From contig NZ_VRLV01000016.1 of NCBI RefSeq assembly GCF_009760925.1, positions 1-64,000 on the forward strand: a DNA stretch of 64,000 nucleotides, written 5' to 3'. Every line of letters begins with the position of its first letter. The stretch's first letter is position 1. Position numbers and translations under genes: made by a program. This DNA comes from Nonomuraea typhae. Lineage in GTDB: Bacteria > Actinomycetota > Actinomycetes > Streptosporangiales > Streptosporangiaceae. Positions 56,903 to 64,000 of the stretch are shown in pieces. The notes below the pieces were generated by a model. The model had not been told where the DNA came from. It ran no database searches and was given only the letters and a program-made list of their open reading frames with translations.

Positions 56903-57525
56903 CCCTCGACACCCGCGTCTACGTCCTCGATGAGATCAGCTACAAGGACGTCTGGTTGAAGTGCAACCAGCTCATCGGCGCCACCGAGAACACCCGGTTT
57001 ACCGACGAGCAGCAGAAGACTTGGCGCAGCGGCGAGAGTTTCGTCGAACCCGGCAACTCATGGTGGATCTGGAACAAGCCCGGTCAGGGATTGTGCGCGC
57101 TGCTCGACGTGAGCTATCGACCTGGCGTACCGCTCCGTTCGGCGGAGCAGGCGGCGGCCCACGATGAGGACATCTGTAACCTGCCTGGCGGGTCCTGGTA
57201 CGACGAGGAGTCCGGACCTTGCGACGGCTCCGACCATAGGCCCGCCTGCTGGCTGGAGATCTCGTTCGACACCGGGTACGGCTATCGCGGCGACAACGGC
57301 GAAGGCTGCGGCGACCTGCACGCCCGTTTGGTGGCTGAGCTCGGGCAGTGGCTGGATGAGCGCACTGTCCGCTGGCTGTGGAAGAACGAATTCACCGGCG
57401 ACGTCCACTCCGGCTACGAGCGACTGATCGATCTGTGCTCCGGCGGCTTCGAGGCCACCGCTTGGTACCAGACCGCCGTGCTGCCGGCCATCTCCGCTCG
57501 CATCGGTGAGGGCGGGGCGTCATGA
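56899..57525 (+). CDS. 208-residue element protein of unknown function
   Basis: A 208-residue protein, acidic and rich in Trp (WWIWNKPGQGLCALLDVSYR; WLEISFDTGYGYRGDNGEGC; ARLVAELGQWLDERTVRWLW). The Trp, Tyr and Gly content and conserved-looking acidic loops suggest a globular beta protein. I recognise no family. It is coupled to both neighbours by ATGA overlaps. Confidence 0.68.
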   Translation: MTLDTRVYVLDEISYKDVWLKCNQLIGATENTRFTDEQQKTWRSGESFVEPGNSWWIWNKPGQGLCALLDVSYRPGVPLRSAEQAAAHDEDICNLPGGSWYDEESGPCDGSDHRPACWLEISFDTGYGYRGDNGEGCGDLHARLVAELGQWLDERTVRWLWKNEFTGDVHSGYERLIDLCSGGFEATAWYQTAVLPAISARIGEGGAS

Positions 57526-57788
57526 GAGACGTCTGGATGCCCCTCGCTGACGCCGCGGTCCGGATGCGGCTGACCTGGCACGAGGTGCTGGCCATGGCCG
57601 TCTCCGGCGAACTCAAGTCCCGCATCAACGGCAACCAGCGCGAGGTGCACGCCGGCGCCGTGGCCGCGCATGTGGAGCACTCCCGGCCCAAGCAGCCGCG
57701 CCTGATCCCGCGTGACCCGGCGAACCCGGCTGAGGACGAGATGACCTTCGCCGACAACCTCGGCTACTTCAAGGAGCAGGACACGTGA
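57522..57788 (+). CDS. Small protein with excisionase/MerR-like helix-turn-helix
   Basis: An 88-residue protein. WMPLADAAVRMRLTWHEVLA followed by MAVSGELKSRINGNQREVHA fits the winged-helix pattern of excisionase-like (helix-turn-helix 17) proteins, although the usual aromatic residues are not all there. It could be the excisionase or a simple DNA-binding protein; its distance from int (6 kb) makes the first less sure. Confidence 0.6.
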   Translation: MRDVWMPLADAAVRMRLTWHEVLAMAVSGELKSRINGNQREVHAGAVAAHVEHSRPKQPRLIPRDPANPAEDEMTFADNLGYFKEQDT

Positions 57789-58093
57789 GCGCGCCGATGG
57801 AGCCGGTGTTCGGCGACCCGCCGCCGCCCGGCGCCCAAGCAGCCCAGGACAAATGGATGCCCACGCGGGACGGGCTGATCAAGCGGTCCAGTGAGTGGGC
57901 GCTCATCCTGGTCGGCCACTACGTCGAGGTTCAGAACCTGGCCACCAGCATCCGAAAGAGCCGCGGCGCCTGGACCGGCCATGCGTGGGAGGCCACCGCG
58001 CGGAACACCCTGTCGCGCACCGACGCCAAGGTGTGGGCCCGCCACATCAAGCCCCTGGACACCCCCAACGACGAGGGAGACGAGCACAAGTGA
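57785..58093 (+). CDS. 102-residue element protein upstream of the RecT-like gene
   Basis: A 102-residue protein (KWMPTRDGLIKRSSEWALIL, VGHYVEVQNLATSIRKSRGA, WEATARNTLSRTDAKVWARH). It is mainly helical and basic in the middle, with no recognised domain. It is coupled to the RecT-like gene by a GTGA overlap, so it may be part of the recombination module. Confidence 0.65.
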   Translation: MSAPMEPVFGDPPPPGAQAAQDKWMPTRDGLIKRSSEWALILVGHYVEVQNLATSIRKSRGAWTGHAWEATARNTLSRTDAKVWARHIKPLDTPNDEGDEHK

Positions 58094-58884
58094 GTGAGTC
58101 CACGGAAGTCGAGCGGCTGCCGGTCAATCTGGGCGCGCCGATGGAAGACCTGGACCAGGCGTGGCGGCTGTCACAGGCCCTCGCGACCGCGGTCCTCATG
58201 CCGGACGCGATCCGCGGCAAGCCCTCCGATGTCCTCGCACTCTTGTTGTATGGCCAGGACCTGGGGCTGTCGCCCATGCAGGCCATCCAAGGCATCTACG
58301 TGGTCAAGGGCAAGCCGCAGCTTTCTGGAACGACGTGGATCGCGCTGGCCCGTAAAGCTGGCCACAAGGTCCGGATCCTGGAGTCCACGGACGAACGGTG
58401 CACGGTCGAGATCACCCGGGCCGACGACCCGGGGCATCCGCACCGGGAGACGTTCACGTTGCAGGACGCCGCGCGGGCCGGTCTGTGCCACATCAAGGAC
58501 GGCAAGGCGTTTCTGCGGGACAAGAACGGCAATCCGCTGCCGTGGGAGGCGTACACGCGCACCATGCTGCGCAACCGGGCCATCTCCAGTGGCGCGAAGA
58601 TCGCCTGCCCTGAGGTGGCGCTCGGGTTCGGGGTGGAGGGCGACTACGACTTCATCGCCGACGCCGCCGCGGTGATCACCGATCCGGAGGTGGTCGAGGC
58701 CGAGCCGGTTGACCCGGAGAAGGTCGCCGAGGAGATCGGCAACATCGCCGCCCAATTTACCGTAGACGAGCCGGTTGACGCCGAGATCGTCGAGGCGGCA
58801 CCGTCCGCCGACTACGTGTGCGAGACGTGCGGCGCGGTGAGTGACCACTTCGAGGACGAATGCCCGGACGGTTCCCGTGGCTGA
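58090..58884 (+). CDS. RecT-like single-strand annealing protein
   Basis: A 264-residue protein from GTG 58090. The segment LLLYGQDLGLSPMQAIQGIY, followed by VVKGKPQLSGTTWIALARKA, is characteristic of the RecT family found in actinophages, and EAYTRTMLRNRAISSGAKI supports this. RecT proteins anneal complementary DNA strands with a partner exonuclease. The last 60 residues are acidic and end with a CETCGAVSDHFEDEC zinc-like motif. A nuclease gene lies two genes downstream. Confidence 0.82.
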   Translation: MSESTEVERLPVNLGAPMEDLDQAWRLSQALATAVLMPDAIRGKPSDVLALLLYGQDLGLSPMQAIQGIYVVKGKPQLSGTTWIALARKAGHKVRILESTDERCTVEITRADDPGHPHRETFTLQDAARAGLCHIKDGKAFLRDKNGNPLPWEAYTRTMLRNRAISSGAKIACPEVALGFGVEGDYDFIADAAAVITDPEVVEAEPVDPEKVAEEIGNIAAQFTVDEPVDAEIVEAAPSADYVCETCGAVSDHFEDECPDGSRG

Positions 58885-59149
58885 CGTCCGGACGAAGGCC
58901 CTCAGCTACCTGAGGGATGAGAAGGTCCGCATCCTCGGCGCCAACTGGTCCAAGCCGGACTTGCGCCCCTACCGGGTGTCTGCGCTGGTGAAGGGGTTCC
59001 ACGGCCTGTACTGGGTGCGGCTCAACGCCGACGGCTGGTTGTGCTCGTGCGGCACTCGCGACTGCGCCCACCTGGCTGCGGTGCAGATGGTGACGGGCTA
59101 CCCGTCGCAGGCCAGCAAGCCGACCCCCGAGATGGCGGTGTCGGCGTGA
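58877..59149 (+). CDS. SWIM-type zinc-finger protein
   Basis: A 90-residue protein from GTG 58877, overlapping the RecT-like stop by eight bases. WLCSCGTRDCAHLAAVQ has Cys56, Cys58, Cys63 and His65 in the CxCxnCxH arrangement of SWIM domains, which occur in DNA-repair and recombination proteins. It sits between the annealing protein and the nuclease, which suggests a role in the same recombination module. Confidence 0.75.
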   Translation: MADVRTKALSYLRDEKVRILGANWSKPDLRPYRVSALVKGFHGLYWVRLNADGWLCSCGTRDCAHLAAVQMVTGYPSQASKPTPEMAVSA

Positions 59150-60057
59150 GGACCACCTCCGAGCTGCTGCTCATCGCCGACCAGAAACGGCCCCGCACCC
59201 TGCAGAAGGAGATCGGAGTCTCCGACCTCGGCTCCTGCCGCCGCCGGGTGGGCTACAAGCTGGCCGGTGCCGAGTCGGTCAACCCGTACGGCAACATTCA
59301 GGCGGTCATCGGCTCAGCGGTGCACGACATGGTCGCCAAGATCATGGAGAAGGTTGCCGAACCCGGCGACCTGGTCGAGCACGAGGTCCGCTTCGCTGGC
59401 ATTCTCGGCCACCTCGACCGGTTCGAAGCCGCCACCGGCACCGTCGTGGACACCAAGACCACCGGGTCACGCTGGCTGGAACACATCAAGTTGCATGGGC
59501 CGGAGCACACCCACCTGTGGCAAGTGTCCGTGTACGCCGCCGCACTGGTGACGATGGGCTACGACGCCAAACGCATCAGGATCGAGTACCTGGCCCGCGA
59601 CACCGGCGAAGAGTACCTGTGGCCCGGCCCCGACGGCGCCCCGCTGAACCCGCGCAACGTGCGCGACGCGATGGAGTGGCTGCAGCAGGTCCGCGACACG
59701 CCACTGGAGATGCTGCCCCGCGACTACGACCCCGACTCGGTGTTCTGCCTGGGCTGCCCGTTCGGCGGACCGGACGGCGGCATCTGCTGGGAAGGCCACG
59801 TCCCGGAGCGCGACCGCCGCTCGGTGCTGTACCTGGATGACCCGGACGCCGAGAAGTGGGCCGACGAGCTGTTCGAACTGCGCCAGCAGATCAAGACGCT
59901 GGAGACCCGCGCTGACCGGGTGAAGGGCGCTCTGGACGCTGTAAGGCCCGAGATGGGCGGTCACGTTCGGTGCGGCTCGCGCACGATTGACTTCCGGCGC
60001 AACCCGAAGGATCCGACCCGCTTCAGCATCTATTTCGTTGCTGGGGGCCAGCCATGA
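59146..60057 (+). CDS. Cas4/RecB-like PD-(D/E)XK nuclease
   Basis: A 303-residue nuclease from GTG 59146. Active-site parts are His60 (GSAVHD), Asp91 (GHLDRF), Asp102-x-Lys104 (VVDTKTTG) and the QxxxY motif 126-130 (WQVSVYAAAL). Cys31 plus Cys201, Cys204 and Cys214 are placed as in Cas4/AddB proteins that hold a 4Fe-4S cluster. It probably trims DNA ends for the RecT-like protein. There is no CRISPR array nearby, so a Cas4 role in adaptation is not suggested. Confidence 0.85.
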   Translation: MRTTSELLLIADQKRPRTLQKEIGVSDLGSCRRRVGYKLAGAESVNPYGNIQAVIGSAVHDMVAKIMEKVAEPGDLVEHEVRFAGILGHLDRFEAATGTVVDTKTTGSRWLEHIKLHGPEHTHLWQVSVYAAALVTMGYDAKRIRIEYLARDTGEEYLWPGPDGAPLNPRNVRDAMEWLQQVRDTPLEMLPRDYDPDSVFCLGCPFGGPDGGICWEGHVPERDRRSVLYLDDPDAEKWADELFELRQQIKTLETRADRVKGALDAVRPEMGGHVRCGSRTIDFRRNPKDPTRFSIYFVAGGQP

Positions 60058-60551
60058 CGAGACGGCTTCCCTCATCGGCCACGTTCGCTGAACGGTTTTG
60101 GCACCGCGTTGACATCGGCGGCGAGTGCTGGCTATGGACCGGCCATCGCACCCCCGATGGCTATGGCCGTGTGAAACAGCCGGGGGTCCGCAGCCCGATC
60201 CCTGCACACCGCGCTGCTTGGGAGCTCACCCAAGGCCCAATACCACTCGGACATTTCGTGTGCCACAAGTGCGACAACCCGCCATGCGTTCGGCCTGACC
60301 ATCTTTTCCTTGGCACGGCTGCGGACAATGCGGCGGACATGATCAACAAGGGCCGCCATCGTACGCATGGTCCTCTCAAACTGACATCAGACCAGGTACG
60401 AGAGATCGTCGCGCGATATCAGCCCGGCTCCGGTCCGTCTGGTCGAGGAGCGAACACAGAAGCCCTGGCTCAAGAGTTCGGCATCTCAAGCAACCACGTG
60501 CGCTACCTCGTTCGTCAGGCGCGTGACGCCGTCGCCGGCGGTGACGTATGA
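60054..60551 (+). CDS. HNH endonuclease (homing-type)
   Basis: A 165-residue protein with an HNH core: CWLWTGHRTPDGYGRVKQPG, IPAHRAAWELTQGPIPLGHF, then VCHKCDNPPCVRPDHLFLGT. The C-terminal part (LAQEFGISSNHVRYLVRQAR) is a helix-turn-helix that may bind the target site. Such free-standing enzymes are common in phages and often spread by homing. It overlaps both neighbours by four bases, so it is integrated into the operon. Confidence 0.87.
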   Translation: MTRRLPSSATFAERFWHRVDIGGECWLWTGHRTPDGYGRVKQPGVRSPIPAHRAAWELTQGPIPLGHFVCHKCDNPPCVRPDHLFLGTAADNAADMINKGRHRTHGPLKLTSDQVREIVARYQPGSGPSGRGANTEALAQEFGISSNHVRYLVRQARDAVAGGDV

Positions 60552-61075
60552 AGCGCACTCCGATCAGACGGCACACGCCCATGCCGCGCGGCACGAGCCG
60601 CCTAAAGCGCACCCCTCTGCCTCAGGTCAGCAAGAAGCGGCAGCGGGAGAACCGCGAACGGACCGAGATGAAAAAGACTCTCTTCCCGCCCTGGACCCGC
60701 TGCGCGGTGCCGAAGTGCAAGCGTCTCTACCAGGACGTCCACGAGCCGCTGACCCGCGCCCGCGGTGGATCCATCACGGACCCGGACAACTCCGTCCCAG
60801 TCTGTCGCCGCCATAACAGCGAGCTGACGCTGGAACCCGACTGGGGCTACAGGCTGGCTCTGCTGATCCACGAGTGGGAGAGGACCCCACTCGCCGTGCT
60901 CGCCTCAGTCCGCCGCCAACTGCTGGCCGACGAGACACCGGTCGAGGACATCGCCTACTGCCATCACTGCCGGATCTGGCGGGTTGTGGGCCACGACTGC
61001 GACACCCAGCCGGACGAGGAGACAGTCCGCTCCGGCCCACCATCCGACCTCGACATCCATGAGGAGCAGTCGTGA
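60548..61075 (+). CDS. HNH-like protein of phage type
   Basis: A 175-residue protein. The basic start (MKRTPIRRHTPMPRGTSRLK) is typical of phage HNH proteins near recombination genes (the Ref/NinG neighbourhood). The HNH-like core is CAVPKCKRLYQDVHEPLTRA, then GSITDPDNSVPVCRRHNSEL. The C-terminus adds a CHHC pair (AYCHHCRIWRVVGHDC). It directly follows the homing-type HNH gene. It may process recombination intermediates. Confidence 0.78.
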   Translation: MKRTPIRRHTPMPRGTSRLKRTPLPQVSKKRQRENRERTEMKKTLFPPWTRCAVPKCKRLYQDVHEPLTRARGGSITDPDNSVPVCRRHNSELTLEPDWGYRLALLIHEWERTPLAVLASVRRQLLADETPVEDIAYCHHCRIWRVVGHDCDTQPDEETVRSGPPSDLDIHEEQS

Positions 61076-61500
61076 TCGACATCGACGACCTGTACGGGCC
61101 GGGAGACGACCGCGAGCCCGAGCCGGACGACCAGGGTGACCCGCCGCTCGACCTTGAAGAGGTCCGGGGCCTCATCGTCCGTCTAGCCGTCATTTCCGGC
61201 ACTGACGACGACCTCGCAGAAAAGCAGGCGGAAAGCCGCCTGCTGGACGAGGTGCTCCCGCAGGCGCTCGCCGAGATCGAGGAGCTCCGAAAGCAGCTCG
61301 CCGAGTGGGAGGCGCTGGAGAAGCGCATCGAGATCGTTGCCGCTCCCGGCGAGGACCCGGACAAGACAGCCGAGGTCGTCTCCTTCCAGTCGGTCGTGAA
61401 GGCGAGCGAGCACGCCGACGAGAGACCCGGATGGAACGTCTTCACCCGCATCCACACGCTTCAGCCCTGGCAGCAGCTCGACGAAGAGAAGCCCTTCTAG
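61072..61500 (+). CDS. 142-residue acidic element protein with coiled coil
   Basis: A 142-residue acidic protein from GTG 61072. After an acidic N-terminus (DLYGPGDDREPEPDDQGDPP), a heptad stretch (LPQALAEIEELRKQLAEWEA) should form a coiled coil. No known family. Its stop is followed immediately by a strong hairpin at 61501-61540, so it may be the last gene of the first transcript block. Confidence 0.68.
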   Translation: MIDIDDLYGPGDDREPEPDDQGDPPLDLEEVRGLIVRLAVISGTDDDLAEKQAESRLLDEVLPQALAEIEELRKQLAEWEALEKRIEIVAAPGEDPDKTAEVVSFQSVVKASEHADERPGWNVFTRIHTLQPWQQLDEEKPF

Positions 61501-61540
61501 CCCCCGCTCCAGTGCCGGAGGGGGAGCGCTGGAGCGGGGG
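61501..61540. terminator. 12-base perfect inverted repeat, terminator candidate
   Basis: CCCCCGCTCCAG (61501-61512) and CTGGAGCGGGGG (61529-61540) pair perfectly around 16 bases. It begins right after a stop codon and lacks a U tract. It interrupts the otherwise gap-free train of genes, followed by 97 bases without a gene. Confidence 0.55.
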
Positions 61541-61637
61541 CACCTGCACAACTCGATCTTCCGGTGGCGACCTCGACCAGATCGGGGGCGTGGTCGCCGC
61601 CGGCGAAAACGAACCACACCAGCACCAGGAGACACTG

Positions 61638-62090
61638 ATGTCCCGCAGAAACGACCAGCTCGTGGTACCCGCTCCCGCCGTGCGTTTCGCCACGGAAGAG
61701 GCGCAGAACACCGTGCTCGGCGCCGTCTACCAGCAGTTCACCCAGGCGAAGAACACCGCTGAAGGCAAGGTGGAGCAGGCCCGGCAGAAGGCCGAGGAGA
61801 TCGCCAAACGGCAGGAGGAGATCAACCACCTGCACGGCGAGATCGAACGGATCAATCTTCACATCAACGCCCTGGAGCGGGAGAACACCGAGGCTCACCG
61901 TGAGCGGGTCGCCGCGCTCTCTTTCGCCGACGGGCAGCGCGCCATCGCCAAGGGCGCCGGGGACACCCTCGCCCTGCTAGGCCATGCGGTCCACGAAGAC
62001 CAGCTTGACTTCCTGCGCGCGGCGAACTGGGAGCGCGTGGAACAGCTCCACGACGCCCTTCCAGCAGAGAACCGGGACCCGGAGCTGTGA
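61638..62090 (+). CDS. 150-residue coiled-coil element protein
   Basis: A 150-residue protein from ATG 61638 with AGGAGA upstream. The central 70 residues are a long heptad helix (AEGKVEQARQKAEEIAKRQE, EINHLHGEIERINLHINALE). The flanks are NTVLGAVYQQFTQAKN and FLRAANWERVEQLHDALPAE. It is probably a structural or scaffolding helper; no family is recognised. It is the first gene after the hairpin gap. Confidence 0.7.
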   Translation: MSRRNDQLVVPAPAVRFATEEAQNTVLGAVYQQFTQAKNTAEGKVEQARQKAEEIAKRQEEINHLHGEIERINLHINALERENTEAHRERVAALSFADGQRAIAKGAGDTLALLGHAVHEDQLDFLRAANWERVEQLHDALPAENRDPEL

Positions 62091-62293
62091 GCCGGTTACT
62101 GGCCCGCCACACGGGCCGCCACGTCCGCCGTCTCGACCTGCTCGGCCGTGGTTCCGCGTTCGGCTGGTCCGGCCTGGCAGGGGTCCTGCCTGCGGTCGAG
62201 CGGCTCACCCGCCGCCGTACCAAGCCTCTCGCACTGCTGCCTGTGAGCAGCGACCTGATCCCTTACCGACACCCCTACGAGGAGAGCCGATGA
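62087..62293 (+). CDS. 68-residue basic element protein
   Basis: A 68-residue protein from GTG 62087 (SRLLARHTGRHVRRLDLLGR, then LPAVERLTRRRTKPLALLPV). It is very basic and could bind nucleic acid. Coupling to both neighbours by 4-base overlaps is the main support. Confidence 0.58.
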   Translation: MSRLLARHTGRHVRRLDLLGRGSAFGWSGLAGVLPAVERLTRRRTKPLALLPVSSDLIPYRHPYEESR

Positions 62294-62511
62294 ACGACCT
62301 CACTCCCGACGAGGTGGGCGAGCGCGCGACGATCGCCGCCTTCACGGCGGTCGTGCTCGCTGCTGTCACGCTCGCCACGCTGATCGTCTGGCTGATGAAT
62401 CCCTCCTGGACCACCGTCTGGGTCCCCGTTCTCGCAGCGTCGGGGACCGCGGCTGCCTTCCTGGTTGCCGCTCGCCTTCGCCGTCACGCCAACATGGGAG
62501 GCACCGAATGA
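62290..62511 (+). CDS. Small two-helix membrane protein, element
   Basis: A 73-residue protein with two membrane segments (AAFTAVVLAAVTLATLIVWL and VWVPVLAASGTAAAFLVAAR) and a basic end. It lies directly before a second two-helix protein of similar plan. Such pairs can be superinfection-exclusion or holin-like proteins, but nothing here decides that. Confidence 0.65.
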   Translation: MNDLTPDEVGERATIAAFTAVVLAAVTLATLIVWLMNPSWTTVWVPVLAASGTAAAFLVAARLRRHANMGGTE

Positions 62512-62708
62512 AGGCGTCCACCGTCGCTCACGTCATGACCGTTCTCGCGCTCGCCATTCTTGGCGTGACGTTCTGGCTGCTGCTCAACCTGGTGGTGGAG
62601 CCGTCCTGGCCCAACGCCGCCTTCCTCGTCGTAGGCGGGGCCGCGACTGGGTTCTTCGTCCGCTCCGCGCTGGCCTGGCGCCGTGCTGCTGCGAGAGGTG
62701 CCAAGTGA
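62508..62708 (+). CDS. Second small two-helix membrane protein, element
   Basis: A 66-residue protein with two membrane segments (AHVMTVLALAILGVTFWLLL and AAFLVVGGAATGFFVRSALA), ending in a basic tail. Topology and size match the gene before it, and both share a PSW motif in the loop (NPSW, EPSW), so they may be paralogs. It is coupled at both ends. Confidence 0.65.
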   Translation: MKASTVAHVMTVLALAILGVTFWLLLNLVVEPSWPNAAFLVVGGAATGFFVRSALAWRRAAARGAK

Positions 62709-63244
62709 GCGCCCCGGCCGAGGTCACCGCTGAGGACGTGGCCGGCTGGGTCACCGAGTTCACCGGCGACATGGATGAGCACCTGGGCGGGGTCGTCACC
62801 GTCCGGCGACGCGGCAACACGCTGGCGATCGACGTCACGCCTGTCGATGACTCCCTCGGCTACGACAAGGCGAACGCCAAGCACTTCCGGGCGGTCGTCG
62901 TCGAGGGCGAGCAGGCACCGATCGTGCTGGAGTCGCCTGCCGAGCTGGGCATGGAGTGGCACGACGGCGGCGACATGCTGGCCCTCACCCGCGAAGGCAT
63001 CACGATCTTCCCCGGCGGTGCCGACGAATGGGTGATCCCTTCGAAGCAGGCGCGGGAGATGGCTGCTCAGCTTGCCGCCATGGCCGACGCTCGCGAGGCC
63101 GCTCAGGCAGAGACGGACGACGACGGGACCTGCGGCGACTGCATGTCCGGCAAGTGCCACGGCACTGAGCCGGAGGAGTGCGGGTGCGCCCGCCACGACG
63201 TGAGCGTCGAGGCCGCTCAGGCAGAGAACGGCGGTGGAGCGTGA
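62705..63244 (+). CDS. 179-residue element protein with C-terminal cysteine cluster
   Basis: A 179-residue protein from GTG 62705. The main part is beta-rich (VVTVRRRGNTLAIDVTPVDD; DMLALTREGITIFPGGADEW). The end is CGDCMSGKCHGTEPEECGCA followed by RHD, a cluster of six cysteines and two histidines likely to bind zinc, flanked by two copies of EAAQAE. No family is recognised. Confidence 0.68.
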   Translation: MSAPAEVTAEDVAGWVTEFTGDMDEHLGGVVTVRRRGNTLAIDVTPVDDSLGYDKANAKHFRAVVVEGEQAPIVLESPAELGMEWHDGGDMLALTREGITIFPGGADEWVIPSKQAREMAAQLAAMADAREAAQAETDDDGTCGDCMSGKCHGTEPEECGCARHDVSVEAAQAENGGGA

Positions 63245-63480
63245 ATCCGTCCGAGAACCTGCTGGGCACCGTCCGCCGCAAGCCCAACGGCCGCGTCCTC
63301 GCAGTCCTGTGGCCGTCCCCGCCACACCCTGCCCGGTGGATGACCACCGACACGTGGGGCTCGTGCGGCTACGAGAAGGACGAGGTCGTCGCCGACTGGC
63401 CTGTGGTTGGGGCGGTCCCTTTCAGCCCGGCTGCCGGGTTTCCCATGCCCGAACCCAAGCAGGGCGGTGAGGTTCAGTGA
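63241..63480 (+). CDS. 79-residue element protein
   Basis: A 79-residue protein from GTG 63241 (NLLGTVRRKPNGRVLAVLWP, then TDTWGSCGYEKDEVVADWPV). It reads as a small beta protein. It is coupled at both ends; there is no recognised motif. Confidence 0.6.
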   Translation: MNPSENLLGTVRRKPNGRVLAVLWPSPPHPARWMTTDTWGSCGYEKDEVVADWPVVGAVPFSPAAGFPMPEPKQGGEVQ

Positions 63481-63866
63481 GCGAGCCACTGTCCGCCGCT
63501 CAACTCGCCGACATCAAGGCGAGGGTGGAGCGAGCCCACGTCGAGCTCGGGGCGGTGTGCGAACTGGGGCCCAGCAACCGCTTCAAGATGAGCATCCCCG
63601 CCGACTCGAAGCGGGACACCGACCTCATCATCTCCGCCGCGCTGTCGGGTGCTGAGGAGCTTCTCGCAGAGGTGGAGCGCCTCAACACGCTCGCCCGCGC
63701 TCAGGCGTTGATGATCTCCGAGGTCACTGCAGCCTGCATGTCAGCCGAAGCCAAACTCACAGGGCTCGCGGAGGTCCCCGCACACCTGGGTGAGGACGGC
63801 CGCCGGTTCGTGTACGTGGCGGACCTGTGGACCGTCCTCGGCGCCCCTGAGGCGGTGACCTCGTGA
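63477..63866 (+). CDS. 129-residue helical element protein
   Basis: A 129-residue protein from GTG 63477. Two helices (LADIKARVERAHVELGAVCE; AALSGAEELLAEVERLNTLA) flank a short strand region, and the end reads RRFVYVADLWTVLGAPE. No family is recognised. It overlaps both neighbours by four bases. Confidence 0.65.
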   Translation: MSEPLSAAQLADIKARVERAHVELGAVCELGPSNRFKMSIPADSKRDTDLIISAALSGAEELLAEVERLNTLARAQALMISEVTAACMSAEAKLTGLAEVPAHLGEDGRRFVYVADLWTVLGAPEAVTS

Positions 63867-64000
63867 ACGCCGTCGCTCCATACATCGCCGTCGGCCTGAT
63901 CGTGCTGATGTCTGTCGGCTGGGTCCTGGTGGTGCACCGGCTGGAGTCCGCATCCATCGATCGCCTGCGCAGCGCGGAGCACCAGCACGGCATCGACAAC
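63863..64000 (+). CDS. Membrane protein, 3' truncated by window
   Basis: The first 46 residues from GTG 63863 are visible: a membrane helix (PYIAVGLIVLMSVGWVLVVH) followed by a charged region (RLESASIDRLRSAEHQHG). It continues beyond the window. Its start overlaps the previous stop (GTGA). Confidence 0.6.
   Translation, partial: MNAVAPYIAVGLIVLMSVGWVLVVHRLESASIDRLRSAEHQHGIDN

Larger units (their letters stand above)
49298..64000. mobile_element. Prophage or phage-derived integrative element, left part
   Basis: The element starts at the tRNA-Val 3' end and runs past the window. Order: integrase (-), two unknown genes (-), helix-turn-helix regulator (-), divergent regulator (+), BRO antirepressor, then a dense rightward train of small genes with RecT-like, Cas4/RecB-like and HNH proteins. 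This is the layout of an actinophage lysogeny and early region. No terminase, portal, capsid, tail or conjugation gene is visible yet. The regulatory half is visibly less G/C-biased at third positions than the chromosomal genes to its left. Confidence 0.85.

Noticed and set aside
49298..64000. CRISPR-Cas system suggested by the Cas4-like nuclease
   Set aside because: There is no repeat-spacer array and no cas1 or cas2; the neighbours are phage recombination genes.

Overview
The DNA is from a high-GC actinomycete. Evidence: strong G/C third-position bias, many GTG starts and ATGA/GTGA overlaps, two PknB-like Ser/Thr kinases, and an SsgA/SsgB-type sporulation regulator. The gene mix suggests a sporulating filamentous genus, perhaps Streptosporangiaceae such as Nonomuraea; this genus-level guess is inference only.

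Chromosomal part (1-49.2 kb). The window opens inside an acyl-CoA synthetase gene. Next come two WD40/propeller genes, a PP-loop ATPase, a TauE-like exporter, small metabolic genes, and a lipase-like SGNH hydrolase. At 9.9-12.7 kb a flavin reductase is coupled to two tandem, nearly identical luciferase-like monooxygenases. At 13.6-17.7 kb a Glu/Asn-type ABC importer ends in an asparaginase gene, with a divergent ROK regulator. A phytase follows, then a phytanoyl-CoA dioxygenase pair with a divergent AraC regulator, then a sulfotransferase/sulfatase pair. At 24.6-28.6 kb a promoter-led three-gene operon (methyltransferase, glutamine-dependent asparagine-synthetase-like enzyme, ATP-grasp ligase) looks like a small amide/peptide pathway I cannot match to a known product. 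Then come a kinase, a tRNA array (Gly-Cys-Val), hutH, a repeat-rich locus with an oxidoreductase-RidA fusion and a LysR regulator carrying an internal 27-residue tandem repeat, pabB-pabC, a second kinase, LVIVD and DUF305 lipoproteins, a SLATT-like membrane protein, an HD protein, an FMN oxidase, a lamin-tail protein and the ssgB-like gene.

Integrated element (49.3 kb to the window end). A tRNA-Val(CAC) gene is followed by a tyrosine integrase pointing back at the tRNA, two unknown genes upstream of it, divergent Cro/CI-like regulators, a BRO-type antirepressor, and then more than 20 small genes on the + strand joined by 4-base start/stop overlaps. These include a RecT-like annealing protein, a SWIM-motif protein, a Cas4/RecB-like nuclease with four cysteines and two HNH proteins. 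This is the early region of a prophage, or a phage-derived integrative element, inserted at the tRNA. Its right end and any virion genes lie outside the window.

The best candidates for new biology are the methyltransferase/AsnB/ATP-grasp operon, the LysR effector domain expanded by amplification of its own coding segment beside a RidA fusion that lacks key residues, and the unknown paralogous small proteins of the element.
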